Positions 24,282 through 32,520 of a stretch of 38,774 nt of DNA are shown here, one piece after another (the stretch's first letter is position 1; every line of letters begins with the position of its first letter). The notes under the pieces were generated by a model. It was not told the DNA's origin. It worked only from the letters and a program-made list of their open reading frames with translations, and did not search any database. A program made the translations under genes and the position numbers. The DNA is taken from the NCBI GenBank assembly GCA_007133195.1, contig SLNH01000125.1, forward strand, positions 1 through 38,774, written 5' to 3'. Source of the stretch: Nannocystineae bacterium (GTDB lineage: Bacteria; Myxococcota_A; Polyangia; Haliangiales; Haliangiaceae).

Positions 24282-24966
24282 CTTCGGCTAGATCGTCGGG
24301 AAGCTCGTCCGGGAGCTCGGCGACCTCGCCGTCGGGAGCCACCGCGTGCATCTTGCCCGCCCACCGGAAGCGCTCGCCGTCGTGGACGAACGACCACAGG
24401 TGAAAGCCGCGCCCTTCGCCTTCGCGAGCGAGGCGAACCGAGTAAAGCGGCGTAGGCTCGACCATGCGCGACAGCGCGCGCGCCTGGTAACCGACCGCGC
24501 CTTCCGAGGGCTCGTCGAACGCCTCGACCGTTATGGCCGTTTTCCCAGCTTCGCCGAGCTCGGCGAGCAGCGGGACGAGCTCGCGGATACGCTCGGCCTT
24601 GTCGCCGTAGTCCCGCGCGATCAGGGCGCCGAGCTCGGCGCCGAAAAGCTCGGAGAAGAACCGCTCGGGCTCGCCGATGCGGAGGCTGTCCGCGAGGGGA
24701 AAAGCGCGGGCGCGGTCGTCTTCGCGAGCGAGCCGCTGAAGATCCCCGATGAGCTCGCGCAGGCCGGTGGCGTCGGCCGGATATGTGGCTCCGGGCGACG
24801 CGTCGGCGGGCTGTGCGTCGGCCGGGGCGTCATCACCCGCGTCGGGCGGGGGGCGGTCGGCCTCGGCGCCCGAGCCCGGCTCCTCGGACGCGCCGGAATC
24901 GTCGCCCTGTCCGCAGGCGGGGGCGAGGGAAAGGGATAGCGCCGCGGTCCACACGAGGGTCCGCAT
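24205..24966 (-). CDS. Putative lipoprotein of unknown function
   Basis: A 253-residue protein with an N-terminal signal MRTLVWTAALSLSLAPACGQ, in which Cys18 could be acylated (the lipobox is imperfect, with Pro before Ala-Cys). A low-complexity Asp/Pro/Ala linker spans about 20-65, followed by a globular domain (about 70-230) with TYPADATGLRELIGDLQRLA and an aromatic segment GFHLWSFVHDGERFRWAGKM. The C-terminus is strongly acidic. I do not recognise a family. An in-frame GTG at 25029 overlaps the mscS stop, but the ATG at 24966 gives a proper signal peptide. It is the third gene of a minus-strand run: DUF432-like, MscS, this lipoprotein. Confidence 0.72.
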   Translation of the reverse strand: MRTLVWTAALSLSLAPACGQGDDSGASEEPGSGAEADRPPPDAGDDAPADAQPADASPGATYPADATGLRELIGDLQRLAREDDRARAFPLADSLRIGEPERFFSELFGAELGALIARDYGDKAERIRELVPLLAELGEAGKTAITVEAFDEPSEGAVGYQARALSRMVEPTPLYSVRLAREGEGRGFHLWSFVHDGERFRWAGKMHAVAPDGEVAELPDELPDDLAEDAEISRDADLPDLLELPRGEREQLE

Positions 24967-25028
24967 GGCGCGCGTCGCCGGGCCCACGCGTGAGCGACAG
25001 CCGGCGCCTTCCTCACCGATACGGGTCA

Positions 25029-25937
25029 CTAAAGCTCAGCATCGGGCTCCAGCGCCGGCGCGTCAAGCCGCTCGGCCGGGTGCTGAGCGGGCCCCAGCAC
25101 GGCCTCGGCGTCGGCTTTCGCGTCCTCCTGGTCCGTCCAAAGGCGCTGCCCCCGCGAGACGGTGAGCTGCGGGTAGGGGATCTCGATGTTCGCGGCGCGG
25201 AGGCCGTCGTGAATGGCGGCGACGAGATCCGTGCGCGCCTCGAGGAAGTATTCGCGATCGATCCACGCCCGAAGCTCGAGCCCGATGCCGTGTTCTTCGA
25301 TCTGGATTCCCCACACGACGGGCGGCGGATCGATGAGGACATGCCGGCTGCGCTTCGCGCGTTCGCTCACGACTTGTCGCGCCCTGGCGATGTCGGCGCC
25401 GTGGTGGATGCGGAACGGGATCTCGAGGCGCCAAGCTGGATTTCGGGCGAAGTTGATAATCATGGCCCGCAAGACGAACTCGTTCGGCCATCGCACGAGC
25501 AGGTTGTCGAACGTTCGGATGTGCGTGGACATCAGGCTGATCGCCTCGATGTGGCCGTGTTTTCCCTCGATCTGGACGTGGTCGCCGACCTCGAACGGTC
25601 GATCGATGATGAGGAAGATGCCGGCGATCAAATTGCCGATGCTCGTCTGGGCGGCGAACCCGACGGCGACGGTGAGAACACCCGCCGCGGCCAAATAGGT
25701 GGTCAGATCGATGTCGGCGGCGCCCGCGGCCCCGAGGAACAGGGCGACGGTGCCGATGTACATCACCGCCTTTCTGGCCACCATGGACCGGTGGCTGGCG
25801 CTGCCCCGCGACAAAGAGCGCGCCACGAGCGCGGCGGCGAGCTTCAGGACGACGAACCCCGCCGCGAAGATGAGCGCGGCGCGGCCGTAGGGCGCCGTCC
25901 ACAGGGCCAGCAGGCCGTCGCGCACGGCGTCTATCAT
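25029..25937 (-). CDS. Small-conductance mechanosensitive channel (MscS)
   Basis: A 302-residue MscS channel that opens on membrane tension to release solutes during hypo-osmotic shock. Three transmembrane segments are at about residues 18-38, 54-74 and 78-112. The pore-lining third helix and the beta domain start with the classical GFAAQTSIGNLIAGIFLIID and RPFEVGDHVQIEG. The C-terminal alpha/beta vestibule domain follows (IPFRIHHGADIARAR and IPYPQLTV). The ATG at 25937 overlaps the stop of the upstream gene (ATGA), so the two are translationally coupled. The frame is open 14 codons further, but that overlap fixes the start. Confidence 0.92.
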   Translation of the reverse strand: MIDAVRDGLLALWTAPYGRAALIFAAGFVVLKLAAALVARSLSRGSASHRSMVARKAVMYIGTVALFLGAAGAADIDLTTYLAAAGVLTVAVGFAAQTSIGNLIAGIFLIIDRPFEVGDHVQIEGKHGHIEAISLMSTHIRTFDNLLVRWPNEFVLRAMIINFARNPAWRLEIPFRIHHGADIARARQVVSERAKRSRHVLIDPPPVVWGIQIEEHGIGLELRAWIDREYFLEARTDLVAAIHDGLRAANIEIPYPQLTVSRGQRLWTDQEDAKADAEAVLGPAQHPAERLDAPALEPDAEL

Positions 25938-26695
25938 AGCGTGTACTCGATCGCTCGCCGCGTGAGCTCTTCGAGCCACTGGGGGCGTCCGCGCTTGGAT
26001 GCCTTGGGCCGCGGAACCTCGGGGGTGGCGGCCACCGTGACGGGCCTGAATCCCGACGGCGCGCGACCGGCCTCGGTGCGGGCCTCGGCGCGGCCCTCGG
26101 CGAGGATGGTGACCGTGACGCTGGTCGCCGCGAGAAAACCGCCGTCCCGGAAAAGCCGCAGCACCTGTCCGTCGACGGGAATCCGGCGAACCCTCGCCGG
26201 GTGCGGATGGCGGTTTTTCAGCTTGATCTGCACGGCCGCGAACGGCTCGTCCTCGAGATAGGCTTCATCGGGCCGCGACAGCCGATCGGCGTTTACGGCG
26301 GGCAGGATCTCGCCGTCTTTGGGTTGGTCGAAGACGGCGCGGCGGATGCCGCCGTCGATGACGTCGATTTCGGCGAGGGGCTCGACCCGCGTGTCGCCGC
26401 CGGCGAGGAAGACGCGAAGCTCGAGCGGCAGAGCGATCCAGATCGTGCGCTCGCTCCGCGGGACAGCGAGGAGCGGGTCGCTCAGGAGGACGACGACCAC
26501 CTTGGCGAGCGGCCGGGCGCTGAACTGCAGCGTGGGCTCGTCGGTGCCGGGAAGGAAGCACGACCGGCCGGTGGTCTCGCAGCTGTAATTCCATCCCCCG
26601 CGGACGGGGGTGAGATGCAGCGAAGCATGCCGCCACTCGTAATGAAGCCCACCCTGTTCGCTGCGCCGCGGGGTAACCCGGATGGCGAGACCCAT
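25934..26695 (-). CDS. DUF432-like protein coupled to mscS
   Basis: A 253-residue soluble, beta-rich protein without signal peptide or membrane segment. Segments such as WNYSCETTGRSCFLPG, LELRVFLAGG and PFAAVQIKLKNRHPHPARV, together with the ATGA overlap with an MscS gene, remind me of the DUF432 family, whose members often neighbour mechanosensitive channels; this assignment comes from memory of the context and is tentative. The C-terminal 30 residues are basic and low in complexity up to the final helix WLEELTRRAIEYTL. GGAGA lies immediately before the ATG. It may be a cytosolic partner or modulator of the channel. Confidence 0.65.
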   Translation of the reverse strand: MGLAIRVTPRRSEQGGLHYEWRHASLHLTPVRGGWNYSCETTGRSCFLPGTDEPTLQFSARPLAKVVVVLLSDPLLAVPRSERTIWIALPLELRVFLAGGDTRVEPLAEIDVIDGGIRRAVFDQPKDGEILPAVNADRLSRPDEAYLEDEPFAAVQIKLKNRHPHPARVRRIPVDGQVLRLFRDGGFLAATSVTVTILAEGRAEARTEAGRAPSGFRPVTVAATPEVPRPKASKRGRPQWLEELTRRAIEYTL

Positions 26696-26778
26696 TCTCC
26701 GCTTGTCGCGCGCGGAGCGGGCTTCGTCAAGCAGAGCTCAGCCCGCATTCGGGCGGCAACCTCACGGGTGAACTCGAT

Positions 26779-27051
26779 TCAAAACTGTCGTTTTGCATAG
26801 CCGAGCGCGCGGCGCAGCCACTTGAGCCCGTTTTGGACCTGCCTTCTCGTCTCGGGTTTTTGGTGGTAGGGGCCCGCGATGCATACGGCGGCGACGCCCA
26901 GGCCGATCGCGAGGTAGGCCACGAACTTGAGCGGCGGATAAAGCGCCACGAGCAGGAATAGCGCGGCCGCCGCGCCGGCCGCGATGCCCCCGGCGCGCAG
27001 CCCCAGGTAGTAGGCTGTGATGAGCCCGACCACGATTGCGGCGAGAATCAT
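26779..27051 (-). CDS. Small membrane protein of unknown function
   Basis: A 90-residue protein, mostly hydrophobic (about residues 2-19, 20-38 and 42-62, Gly/Ala-rich), with a basic tail KPETRRQVQNGLKWLRRALG that should lie in the cytosol. The ATG at 27051 follows AAGG at a short distance; the longer frame from 27087 would enter the promoter region of the divergent small gene. No family is recognised. Confidence 0.6.
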   Translation of the reverse strand: MILAAIVVGLITAYYLGLRAGGIAAGAAAALFLLVALYPPLKFVAYLAIGLGVAAVCIAGPYHQKPETRRQVQNGLKWLRRALGYAKRQF

Positions 27052-27138
27052 GGGCCTTAATGTGCCGCGAATCGCGATCGCGCGCATCGCCTCGAGGTCG
27101 ATTTTGCGACGGCGCTCGCGCGGCGGCCGCCTCGGGCG

Positions 27139-27144
27139 TATTCT
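27139..27144 (+). promoter_or_regulatory. -10-like element, leaderless 56-residue gene
   Basis: TATTCT followed by GTCCCC and the ATG at 27151 (six-base gap). The block closely parallels the one before rsmE (TATATT, TCGTCCCC, GTG). Confidence 0.5.
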
Positions 27145-27150
27145 GTCCCC

Positions 27151-27321
27151 ATGGGCGCCGCGCTATTCAACCTCGTGATCGGCCTCGCCATGCTCGCGTT
27201 CGGCCTGAGCGGTGAGCTCACGCTCATCGGTACGTCGAGCTCGCCGCTGCTCGCCACCCTCGGCGGCGTCGTGGCGGTCTTCGGTCTCTACCAGCTCGTT
27301 TCCCGGCTCCGCGGGCGCTAG
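27151..27321 (+). CDS. 56-residue two-helix membrane protein
   Basis: This small gene encodes MGAALFNLVIGLAMLAFGLS, a short polar loop GELTLIGTSSS, a second hydrophobic helix LLATLGGVVAVFGLYQLV, and a basic end SRLRGR. Two helices with a basic C-terminus predict a small integral membrane protein. Support comes from a clean -10-like element six bases before the ATG, high G/C at third codon positions, and its place directly before otsA (50 bases apart, same strand). The function is unknown; an alternative is a spurious frame, but its hydrophobic pattern is hard to obtain by chance. Confidence 0.65.
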   Translation: MGAALFNLVIGLAMLAFGLSGELTLIGTSSSPLLATLGGVVAVFGLYQLVSRLRGR

Positions 27322-27371
27322 CTAGTGCCGAGAGCCTACCCGCGGGCATCGCGCATGCACCGCGGAAAGGC

Positions 27372-28931
27372 ATGACGCAGCGGGGCCAACCTGTCGGGCG
27401 GAGAGTCGAGTTCGGGCGCGGGCGCCGGGGCGTGGATACGCCGGTCGTCGTGGTATCTAACCGCCTGCCCGTCGCGCTCGGGCGCGCGCCGAACGGGCGC
27501 CTCGATGTCGCGCGCGGCCAGGGAGGGCTCGTGAGCGCGCTCGAGCCGTTCGTGACGGCGAGCGGCGGGCGCTGGATCGGGTGGCCCGGGGTGGCGGAGG
27601 AGGACGTCGGGCGGTCGAGCGTCGAGGGCGCGCTCGCCGACTACCCGCGGCTGCGCCCGGTCTCCCTGTCGCGCCGCGAGATCGAAGACTACTACGAGCG
27701 TTTCGCGAACTCGGTGCTCTGGCCCCTGTTTCACGGCCTCACCGGGCGGTGCGAATTCAGCGCAGGCGGCTTCGAGGCTTACCGCCGCGTGAACCGCCGC
27801 TTCGCCGACACCGTGTACGACTCGCTGAGCGGCGAGGGCGAGGTGGTCTGGATCCACGACTACCATTTGATCAATGTGGCGGCGCGCCTCCGGGAGCGGA
27901 GAAGTCACGCACGGCTCGGCTTTTTCCTGCACACGCCGTTCCCGACCCTGGACGACTTCGTCAAGCTACCGTGGCGCGGGGAGCTGCTTCGCGGGCTTTT
28001 GGCTCACGATGTGATCGGGTTTCAAGCCCAGCGCGACCTGCGCCGGTTTTTGAGCTGCGTGACCGCGCTCGCGCGGGAGGTCGCCGTTCACGAGGGCGGC
28101 GCCGGCGAGGCGTCCCTCGAGTTCGGCGGTCGGACGGCGTCTGCCGGCGTCTATCCGATCGGGATCGATCCCGCGCCCCTGGCTCGGCCGGCGGGAGAGG
28201 GAGGCGCGGCGCGGGCGGCGGAGCGAATTCGCGCTGCCGCGGGTCATCGCACCCTGTACCTCGGGGTCGATCGTCTGGACTACACCAAGGGCCTCCTCGA
28301 GCGGCTCAGAGCTTACGAGCTCGCGCTCGAGCGCCATCCCGAACTCGTGGAGAACGTCGTTTACGTGCAGGTGGCGGTGCCGAGCCGGGAGAACGTGCCC
28401 GCCTACGCGGCGCTGAAGCGCGAGCTGGAGCGGCGCGTGGGCCAAATAAGTGGCCGGTTCGCGACGCCGACCTGGGACCCCCTGCGCTACCTGTACACGT
28501 CGGTGTCCCCGGACGAGCTGCTGGCGCTGTACCGCGAGGCGGACGTCGCGCTCGTCACGCCGCTGTGCGACGGGATGAACCTGGTCGCCAAAGAGTACTG
28601 CGCGGCGAAGGTCGGCGAAGACGGCGTCCTCGTGCTGAGCGAGATGGCCGGTGCCGCGAATCAGCTCCAGGCAGGCGCGCTCCTGGTCAACCCTTACGAC
28701 GAGGTCGGGATGGCCAACGCGCTGTCGCGCGCCCGGTCGATGCCCCGCGGCGAGCGAGCCTCGCGGATGCGGCGGCTTCGCGACGCGGTGTTCGCGGAAG
28801 ACGTCCACTGGTGGGGGGAGGCGTTTTTGTCTTCGCTCCTGCAGGGCGAGTCGGCGCCCGACGCGACGTTCGAATACCTGCCGACCATCGAGCTCGATCT
28901 AGGCGGGGCACGGCGCGCGCCGGGGTTGTGA
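27372..28931 (+). CDS. otsA: Trehalose-6-phosphate synthase (GT20)
   Basis: A 519-residue glycosyltransferase that makes trehalose 6-phosphate from a nucleotide-sugar (usually UDP-glucose) and glucose 6-phosphate, for osmotic and desiccation protection. Family signatures in order: [87 protein letters not shown] and [10 protein letters not shown]. It is a single GT20 domain without a fused phosphatase. No otsB phosphatase gene occurs in the window. The ATG at 27372 is supported by GGAAAGG. It ends nine bases from the convergent lipoprotein gene; an imperfect hairpin (28930-28947) covers both stop codons. Confidence 0.93.
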   Translation: MTQRGQPVGRRVEFGRGRRGVDTPVVVVSNRLPVALGRAPNGRLDVARGQGGLVSALEPFVTASGGRWIGWPGVAEEDVGRSSVEGALADYPRLRPVSLSRREIEDYYERFANSVLWPLFHGLTGRCEFSAGGFEAYRRVNRRFADTVYDSLSGEGEVVWIHDYHLINVAARLRERRSHARLGFFLHTPFPTLDDFVKLPWRGELLRGLLAHDVIGFQAQRDLRRFLSCVTALAREVAVHEGGAGEASLEFGGRTASAGVYPIGIDPAPLARPAGEGGAARAAERIRAAAGHRTLYLGVDRLDYTKGLLERLRAYELALERHPELVENVVYVQVAVPSRENVPAYAALKRELERRVGQISGRFATPTWDPLRYLYTSVSPDELLALYREADVALVTPLCDGMNLVAKEYCAAKVGEDGVLVLSEMAGAANQLQAGALLVNPYDEVGMANALSRARSMPRGERASRMRRLRDAVFAEDVHWWGEAFLSSLLQGESAPDATFEYLPTIELDLGGARRAPGL

Positions 28932-28940
28932 GGCAGGTGC

Positions 28941-29948
28941 CTACCTCGGGGAAGGCAGCGCAAATTCTACCTTGGCCGCGGCGCTGGCCGCGTCCTCGGG
29001 ACGGGACAGCCGCCAGTCCCCGATTCGGGACCGGGCGCAGGAGGCCCACGCGCGGTCGACGCCTCCCTCCGCCGAGAATCCGGCTGACGCGACCGCGCCG
29101 CCGCGGCGCACGTAGAGCGTGACGCGGAGTCCTGGCGGCGGTGATGCCTCCGCCTCGGCGCTGCACTCCTCGAGGTCCTCGCGCTTGCTCGCCGGGCTGT
29201 CATCCTCGCCGTCGCCTCCGTCCTCGGCCGCCGCCGGGCTGGCCGCCGGCGAGCCGCGGCCCGCGCCGCCGGTCGCACCGGCCCTCGCGTGGGCGCCGCC
29301 TTCGATCCTCGACTCGTTGCCCGCGTCCGGTTTTTCGGGCGGCGGCTCGTGCGGAGGTGCTTCGAGCTCCGCTTCGGCGCGCGCCTCGTCCCATCGCTCC
29401 ACGGTCCCGAGGCCCTCGAACGCCACCGGGACGCTCACGGTGGTCGCGCCCCCGTCGGGCGGATCGAACTCGATCGCGCCGGCCTCGTCCAGAAGGCAAT
29501 CCTCCACCTCCCACGACCCGAGATCGCTCTTCGCGATGCGGGCCTCACCGACACTTCCGTCGGGCTGAACATCGAGCGCGATCAATACCTCGCCGCCGAT
29601 GAAGTCGCCCGGCGCCCGTTGCTCGTAGCACTCGGCCAGCTCCTCGGCCCGGCCCTGTATGCCCGTCTGTGCCTGGTAGTGGCTTAGGCGCCCTCGCGTG
29701 CCGTCTACTCGAAAGCCGTCGTCGTCTCTCGCCTCGCCCTCGATCGGGGGCGCAGAGGCCTCCCTCAAGCCGTCGCCGTGACCCCGGGGAGAGTCTTCGG
29801 CGGACGGCGCGGCGGGGTCGGTCTCAGAGCCGCCGCACCCCACCGCCAGCGACACCGAGCCAGCGGCGGTGAGGATGACGAGGACCCGCGCGGGGAGCGC
29901 CGCGGTGCGCGACGAGCTGGGCACGCAGGCTATCGATGCACGGTGCAC
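28941..29948 (-). CDS. Lipoprotein with two AgmX/PglI C-terminal-like modules
   Basis: A 335-residue protein. The N-terminal signal ends at SLAVGC (Cys38), so it is probably a lipoprotein. Residues 100-177 form a module of the AgmX/PglI C-terminal type (TonB-C-like): AEELAECYEQ, then GEVLIALDVQPDGSVGEARI, with Cys107 and Cys151. After a Pro/Glu and Gly/Ala linker, residues 257-332 repeat the pattern in a decayed form (REDLEECSAEAE, LRVTLYVRRGGAVASAGFS), with Cys262 and Cys304 at nearly the same spacing. Such modules are common in Myxococcota envelope proteins. It starts with GTG at 29948, with TACGCT six bases before it. Confidence 0.75.
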   Translation of the reverse strand: MHRASIACVPSSSRTAALPARVLVILTAAGSVSLAVGCGGSETDPAAPSAEDSPRGHGDGLREASAPPIEGEARDDDGFRVDGTRGRLSHYQAQTGIQGRAEELAECYEQRAPGDFIGGEVLIALDVQPDGSVGEARIAKSDLGSWEVEDCLLDEAGAIEFDPPDGGATTVSVPVAFEGLGTVERWDEARAEAELEAPPHEPPPEKPDAGNESRIEGGAHARAGATGGAGRGSPAASPAAAEDGGDGEDDSPASKREDLEECSAEAEASPPPGLRVTLYVRRGGAVASAGFSAEGGVDRAWASCARSRIGDWRLSRPEDAASAAAKVEFALPSPR

Positions 29949-29954
29949 TATCTC

Positions 29955-29960
29955 AGCGTA
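29955..29960 (-). promoter_or_regulatory. -10-like element, leaderless AgmX-like lipoprotein gene
   Basis: TACGCT (TANNNT) on the minus strand, then GAGATA, then the GTG at 29948: a six-base gap. Confidence 0.5.
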
Positions 29961-30046
29961 GCTCCGCCGTCATCGCCTAACAAGCAACACGCGCGGGGTT
30001 GTGGCCATTTTGGGGTCGGGCGGAACCCCCGTTTATCGGGGTGTCG

Positions 30047-31150
30047 TTATCGCGGCGCTGCCCGCTCGGTGGGCGGCTCCGACAAAGGCGGGGCGCCCTG
30101 GTCTACCCCGCGAATTTGGTCGACGACGAAACGGATGAGGCTCTCCCGGTCGAACTCACTGAGCTCGCCCAAGTCGATCGCGACCAAGCCGTGATCGCCC
30201 TGTTGTTCGACGCGGACGACCTGGGCTTCGGGCGCGGCGATATGCCGGCTTATCAGCCTGAGCTCGACGCTCACCCGATCGCGGGGAGAGAGCGAGACCA
30301 GGCCGCGAAACCGCGCCAGCAGGCCGCTGGCGGAGATGTTCTTGGTGACGCCCTCCCAAAACGCGCCGGTCCCGACCTGCCTTAACTGACAGGTGACGGC
30401 GGCATCGGCCCGAAAAAACCGCCGTGCCGTGGCGCGCAGGGCTAGCAAATGAATCTGCATCTCGTCCTGCTCGGGCAAGTCCTCATAGTGGACCGCGAGC
30501 GCGGAGACGCGAGAGTCTCCCGCGTGGCGCGGGTGGATGAGACGCGCGACTCGACAGGGCGACTCGATCGGCATCCGGTCGGGAAACCGCAGACGAATGC
30601 TACCTCTCGCCTCCTTTATTGCGTCGGCGCTAACGGAGCCATCGAGCTCGATGGCGGCGCCGGACGCGCTCACGTCTGCGGTGGTGCCTCGGACGGTGAG
30701 GGGGGCAGGCGTGGCCGGAGAGGCGAGTACCAACTCGCAGGGCACCGCCAAGCGTGCGCGAACGGCGCTCCGACACGGCCACTTTTGCAAGTGGTGGGGC
30801 TGGCTCACCCACAGACGACCGTGAGCGTCGAGATCCAAAACCTTCACCGCCGCTCCGAAATGCGTTTGCTGAGCAGCCACGGGCACGCTCAGCACCACTT
30901 CGTCCGCTACCTTGAGCTTCGCCTCCCTGAGGTCGTCTGGGTCGAGCCTCAGCTCTACCCAGTGACCTTGAACGCGCTTTACTCGGGCGCTGAACCGTGG
31001 CCCAAAAAACCTGCGCTCGGCGAAGAGGTAAACGCCGCTCGCGTCGCTTAAGACGTGGGATAGAGTCGGATCCGAAGGTCTCATGGGCGCAGCCAGAGCG
31101 GCGAGCGATGTATGAGCTCCATCGTACGCCAGGCGCGCGACGAATTGCAT
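30047..31150 (-). CDS. Tandem PilZ-domain protein
   Basis: A 367-residue cytosolic protein. Residues 25-120 are a beta-rich YcgR-like N-terminal region (PilZN-type). Two PilZ domains follow, each with the cyclic-di-GMP binding motifs: RxxxR at 127-131 with D159-x-S-x-x-G164, and RxxxR at 243-247 with N271-x-S-x-x-G276. Both sets are complete, so both domains could bind the nucleotide. The output may be motility, exopolysaccharide or gliding, as in other PilZ proteins. The start is uncertain: ATG 31150 gives the full frame (TAGTTT four bases upstream), while an in-frame ATG at 31084 starts right at the first domain. It lies downstream of the MshEN-like gene on the same strand. Confidence 0.82.
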   Translation of the reverse strand: MQFVARLAYDGAHTSLAALAAPMRPSDPTLSHVLSDASGVYLFAERRFFGPRFSARVKRVQGHWVELRLDPDDLREAKLKVADEVVLSVPVAAQQTHFGAAVKVLDLDAHGRLWVSQPHHLQKWPCRSAVRARLAVPCELVLASPATPAPLTVRGTTADVSASGAAIELDGSVSADAIKEARGSIRLRFPDRMPIESPCRVARLIHPRHAGDSRVSALAVHYEDLPEQDEMQIHLLALRATARRFFRADAAVTCQLRQVGTGAFWEGVTKNISASGLLARFRGLVSLSPRDRVSVELRLISRHIAAPEAQVVRVEQQGDHGLVAIDLGELSEFDRESLIRFVVDQIRGVDQGAPPLSEPPTERAAPR

Positions 31151-31346
31151 CGGAAAACTAGCGTGTTACATGTCGCATGGGGGCCGACCCGCGCCTCTGG
31201 GTACGCATGTCCGAACGTGCGGGCCGCGCGCACCTGAGCCGTCCCCGAATCGGCTCACGGCTAAGTACCCGGCCGTGCGCAGGCGGGAGAACGGGAGCAT
31301 CCGCGGGCCGGGGTGCTTTCGCTTTTGGAGGTGCGCTGCACGCGGT

Positions 31347-31919
31347 TTACGCCCGCGCGGAGCGAGAGGCGGCGTCGATCTGCTCGAGGACGTCGTCGTT
31401 GATCGCGGTCGCGTCCAGGCCGAAGTGGAGCGTGAGCGCTTGAATATAGGCGCCGAGGTTGATGCGGTTGTGCATGACGAGGAGGATCCCGAGCGGAAAC
31501 TGGACGCCCGCCTCATCGGCGATTTCGCGCTGGAGGTCGAGCCCCGTCTGCAGGCCACGCTGATCGAGGACCCCCATCCGCAAAAGGGTCTCTCCGATCC
31601 GGAGCCCGTTTGGGACTGCTGTGTCGAGCTGCCTGAAGGCAAAGAACTGAGGGCCGAAGGTTCCCTCCGCCTGTTCGCGGATGTCCTCGGCTCGATCGCA
31701 GGGAATGTCTTGAAGGGCTGCCCAGGCTAGGAACGAGTAGCGGGGGCGCACGATCTCGACGAAAGCCACGGGACCCATTCTCGGCCAATACGGCCGCTTC
31801 ACCCGCGCCCGCTCGTATCGCTCGGCCGCCTCGCGGACCCGCTCGAACTCCTCCGCCGACATCACCCCATCCCGAACGAGGCGAGCCTCCAGTGCCTCGA
31901 GTCCAGTCGCCCTGCTCAT
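31347..31919 (-). CDS. MshEN/GspE-N-like stand-alone protein
   Basis: A 190-residue soluble protein. Residues 106-169 contain two consecutive copies of the pattern LGxxLxxxGxxxxxxLxxALxxQ seen in the N-terminal domain of type II secretion/MshE ATPases (first LRIGETLLRMGVLDQ, then FPLGILLVMHNRINL). In MshE this domain binds cyclic di-GMP. Another helical stretch with similar spacing occurs at 7-37. No ATPase is attached, so it is a stand-alone receptor or adaptor. The ATG at 31919 is preceded by TAGAAT at eight bases; the longer frame upstream is Cys-rich and not credible. Its neighbour is the tandem PilZ protein. Confidence 0.65.
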   Translation of the reverse strand: MSRATGLEALEARLVRDGVMSAEEFERVREAAERYERARVKRPYWPRMGPVAFVEIVRPRYSFLAWAALQDIPCDRAEDIREQAEGTFGPQFFAFRQLDTAVPNGLRIGETLLRMGVLDQRGLQTGLDLQREIADEAGVQFPLGILLVMHNRINLGAYIQALTLHFGLDATAINDDVLEQIDAASRSARA

Positions 31920-31927
31920 CGACCAGC

Positions 31928-31933
31928 ATTCTA
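31928..31933 (-). promoter_or_regulatory. -10-like element, leaderless MshEN-like gene
   Basis: TAGAAT on the minus strand (five of six to TATAAT), eight bases before the ATG at 31919. It is the best consensus match of the set. Confidence 0.55.
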
Positions 31934-32391
31934 TACCAGGCCGGACGGGGCCGCCACACGGACACTCGCACCCGTACAAACCCGATTCCAGGCGACTTAT
32001 TGCGGCGAAGAAACCGACCTATCGTCGTCTCGCCAGGCCGGGGCGGCAGTTATCGCGATCACGAAGGCCGTCGTCATGCTGAGGTCCAGGTTCTCGTTGC
32101 CCCTCGATGACGAGTGAGCCGGAGACGTCTCGAGCCGCGAGCGGGTTTTCGATTTTGGCCCGTCGTAAGACGTGGTCCCGGATCCTGCTGACCCGGGCCG
32201 TGGCATCTGCGGCCGGCCGCGCGGGTTTTCGTAGCACCCGACGGTGGCGGGAGCGGGGGGCCAGGCCCGACGCGGGTGCGATAATCCGGGGGGCAGGGTC
32301 GAGAAATCTCCGACATTGGTGGACACCGCGGGCGGAGTACGGCCAAGCGTGAGGCGTCGCGCGAACTCTACGGATTTCCGTGCGACTCGGA
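31934..32391. other. Intergenic region without recognisable gene
   Basis: This stretch lies between the divergent MshEN-like and ATP-grasp genes. An 81-codon plus-strand frame (32107-32352) has arginine-rich, non-protein-like content and I reject it. The 11-base GCGGGTTTTCG occurs twice (from 32149 and from 32219), each time near complementary CCCG, making weak hairpins. I see no RNA gene or operator that I could name. Confidence 0.5.
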
Positions 32392-32397
32392 TATACT
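32392..32397 (+). promoter_or_regulatory. -10 element upstream of ATP-grasp gene
   Basis: TATACT in an A/T patch, ten bases before an ATG at 32408. That ATG opens only a 12-codon frame ending at 32446. The ATP-grasp frame is different and starts to be open at 32428. Confidence 0.5.
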
Positions 32398-32407
32398 TTT
32401 TCTCGTA

Positions 32408-32446
32408 ATGTTGGTGAGCGGAGGTAGCGAGATATCCTTACGCTAG
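32408..32446 (+). other. 12-codon upstream frame with internal GGAGG
   Basis: ATG TTG GTG ... TAG encodes 12 residues. GGAGG (32420-32424) inside it is placed to serve a start near 32434, where the ATP-grasp frame reads ATC. It could be a leader peptide, or the true start of the ATP-grasp gene if one base is missing or extra in between. Confidence 0.35.
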
Positions 32447-32520
32447 ATCGCACAGAGAGCGGGACGGAGCGCGCGCGGGCACTCGAGGAAGGGCTCGATA
32501 GGCTGTGGTCCTCCCACGCG

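Noticed and set aside
28930-28947. Imperfect hairpin over the two convergent stop codons of otsA and the AgmX-like gene
   Set aside because: There is one mismatch in a seven-base stem and no T-run on either side, so I do not call it a terminator.
32107-32352. An 81-codon plus-strand frame in the intergenic region before the ATP-grasp gene
   Set aside because: It is Arg/Ala/Gly-rich without recognisable pattern, no start signals, and poor third-position bias.
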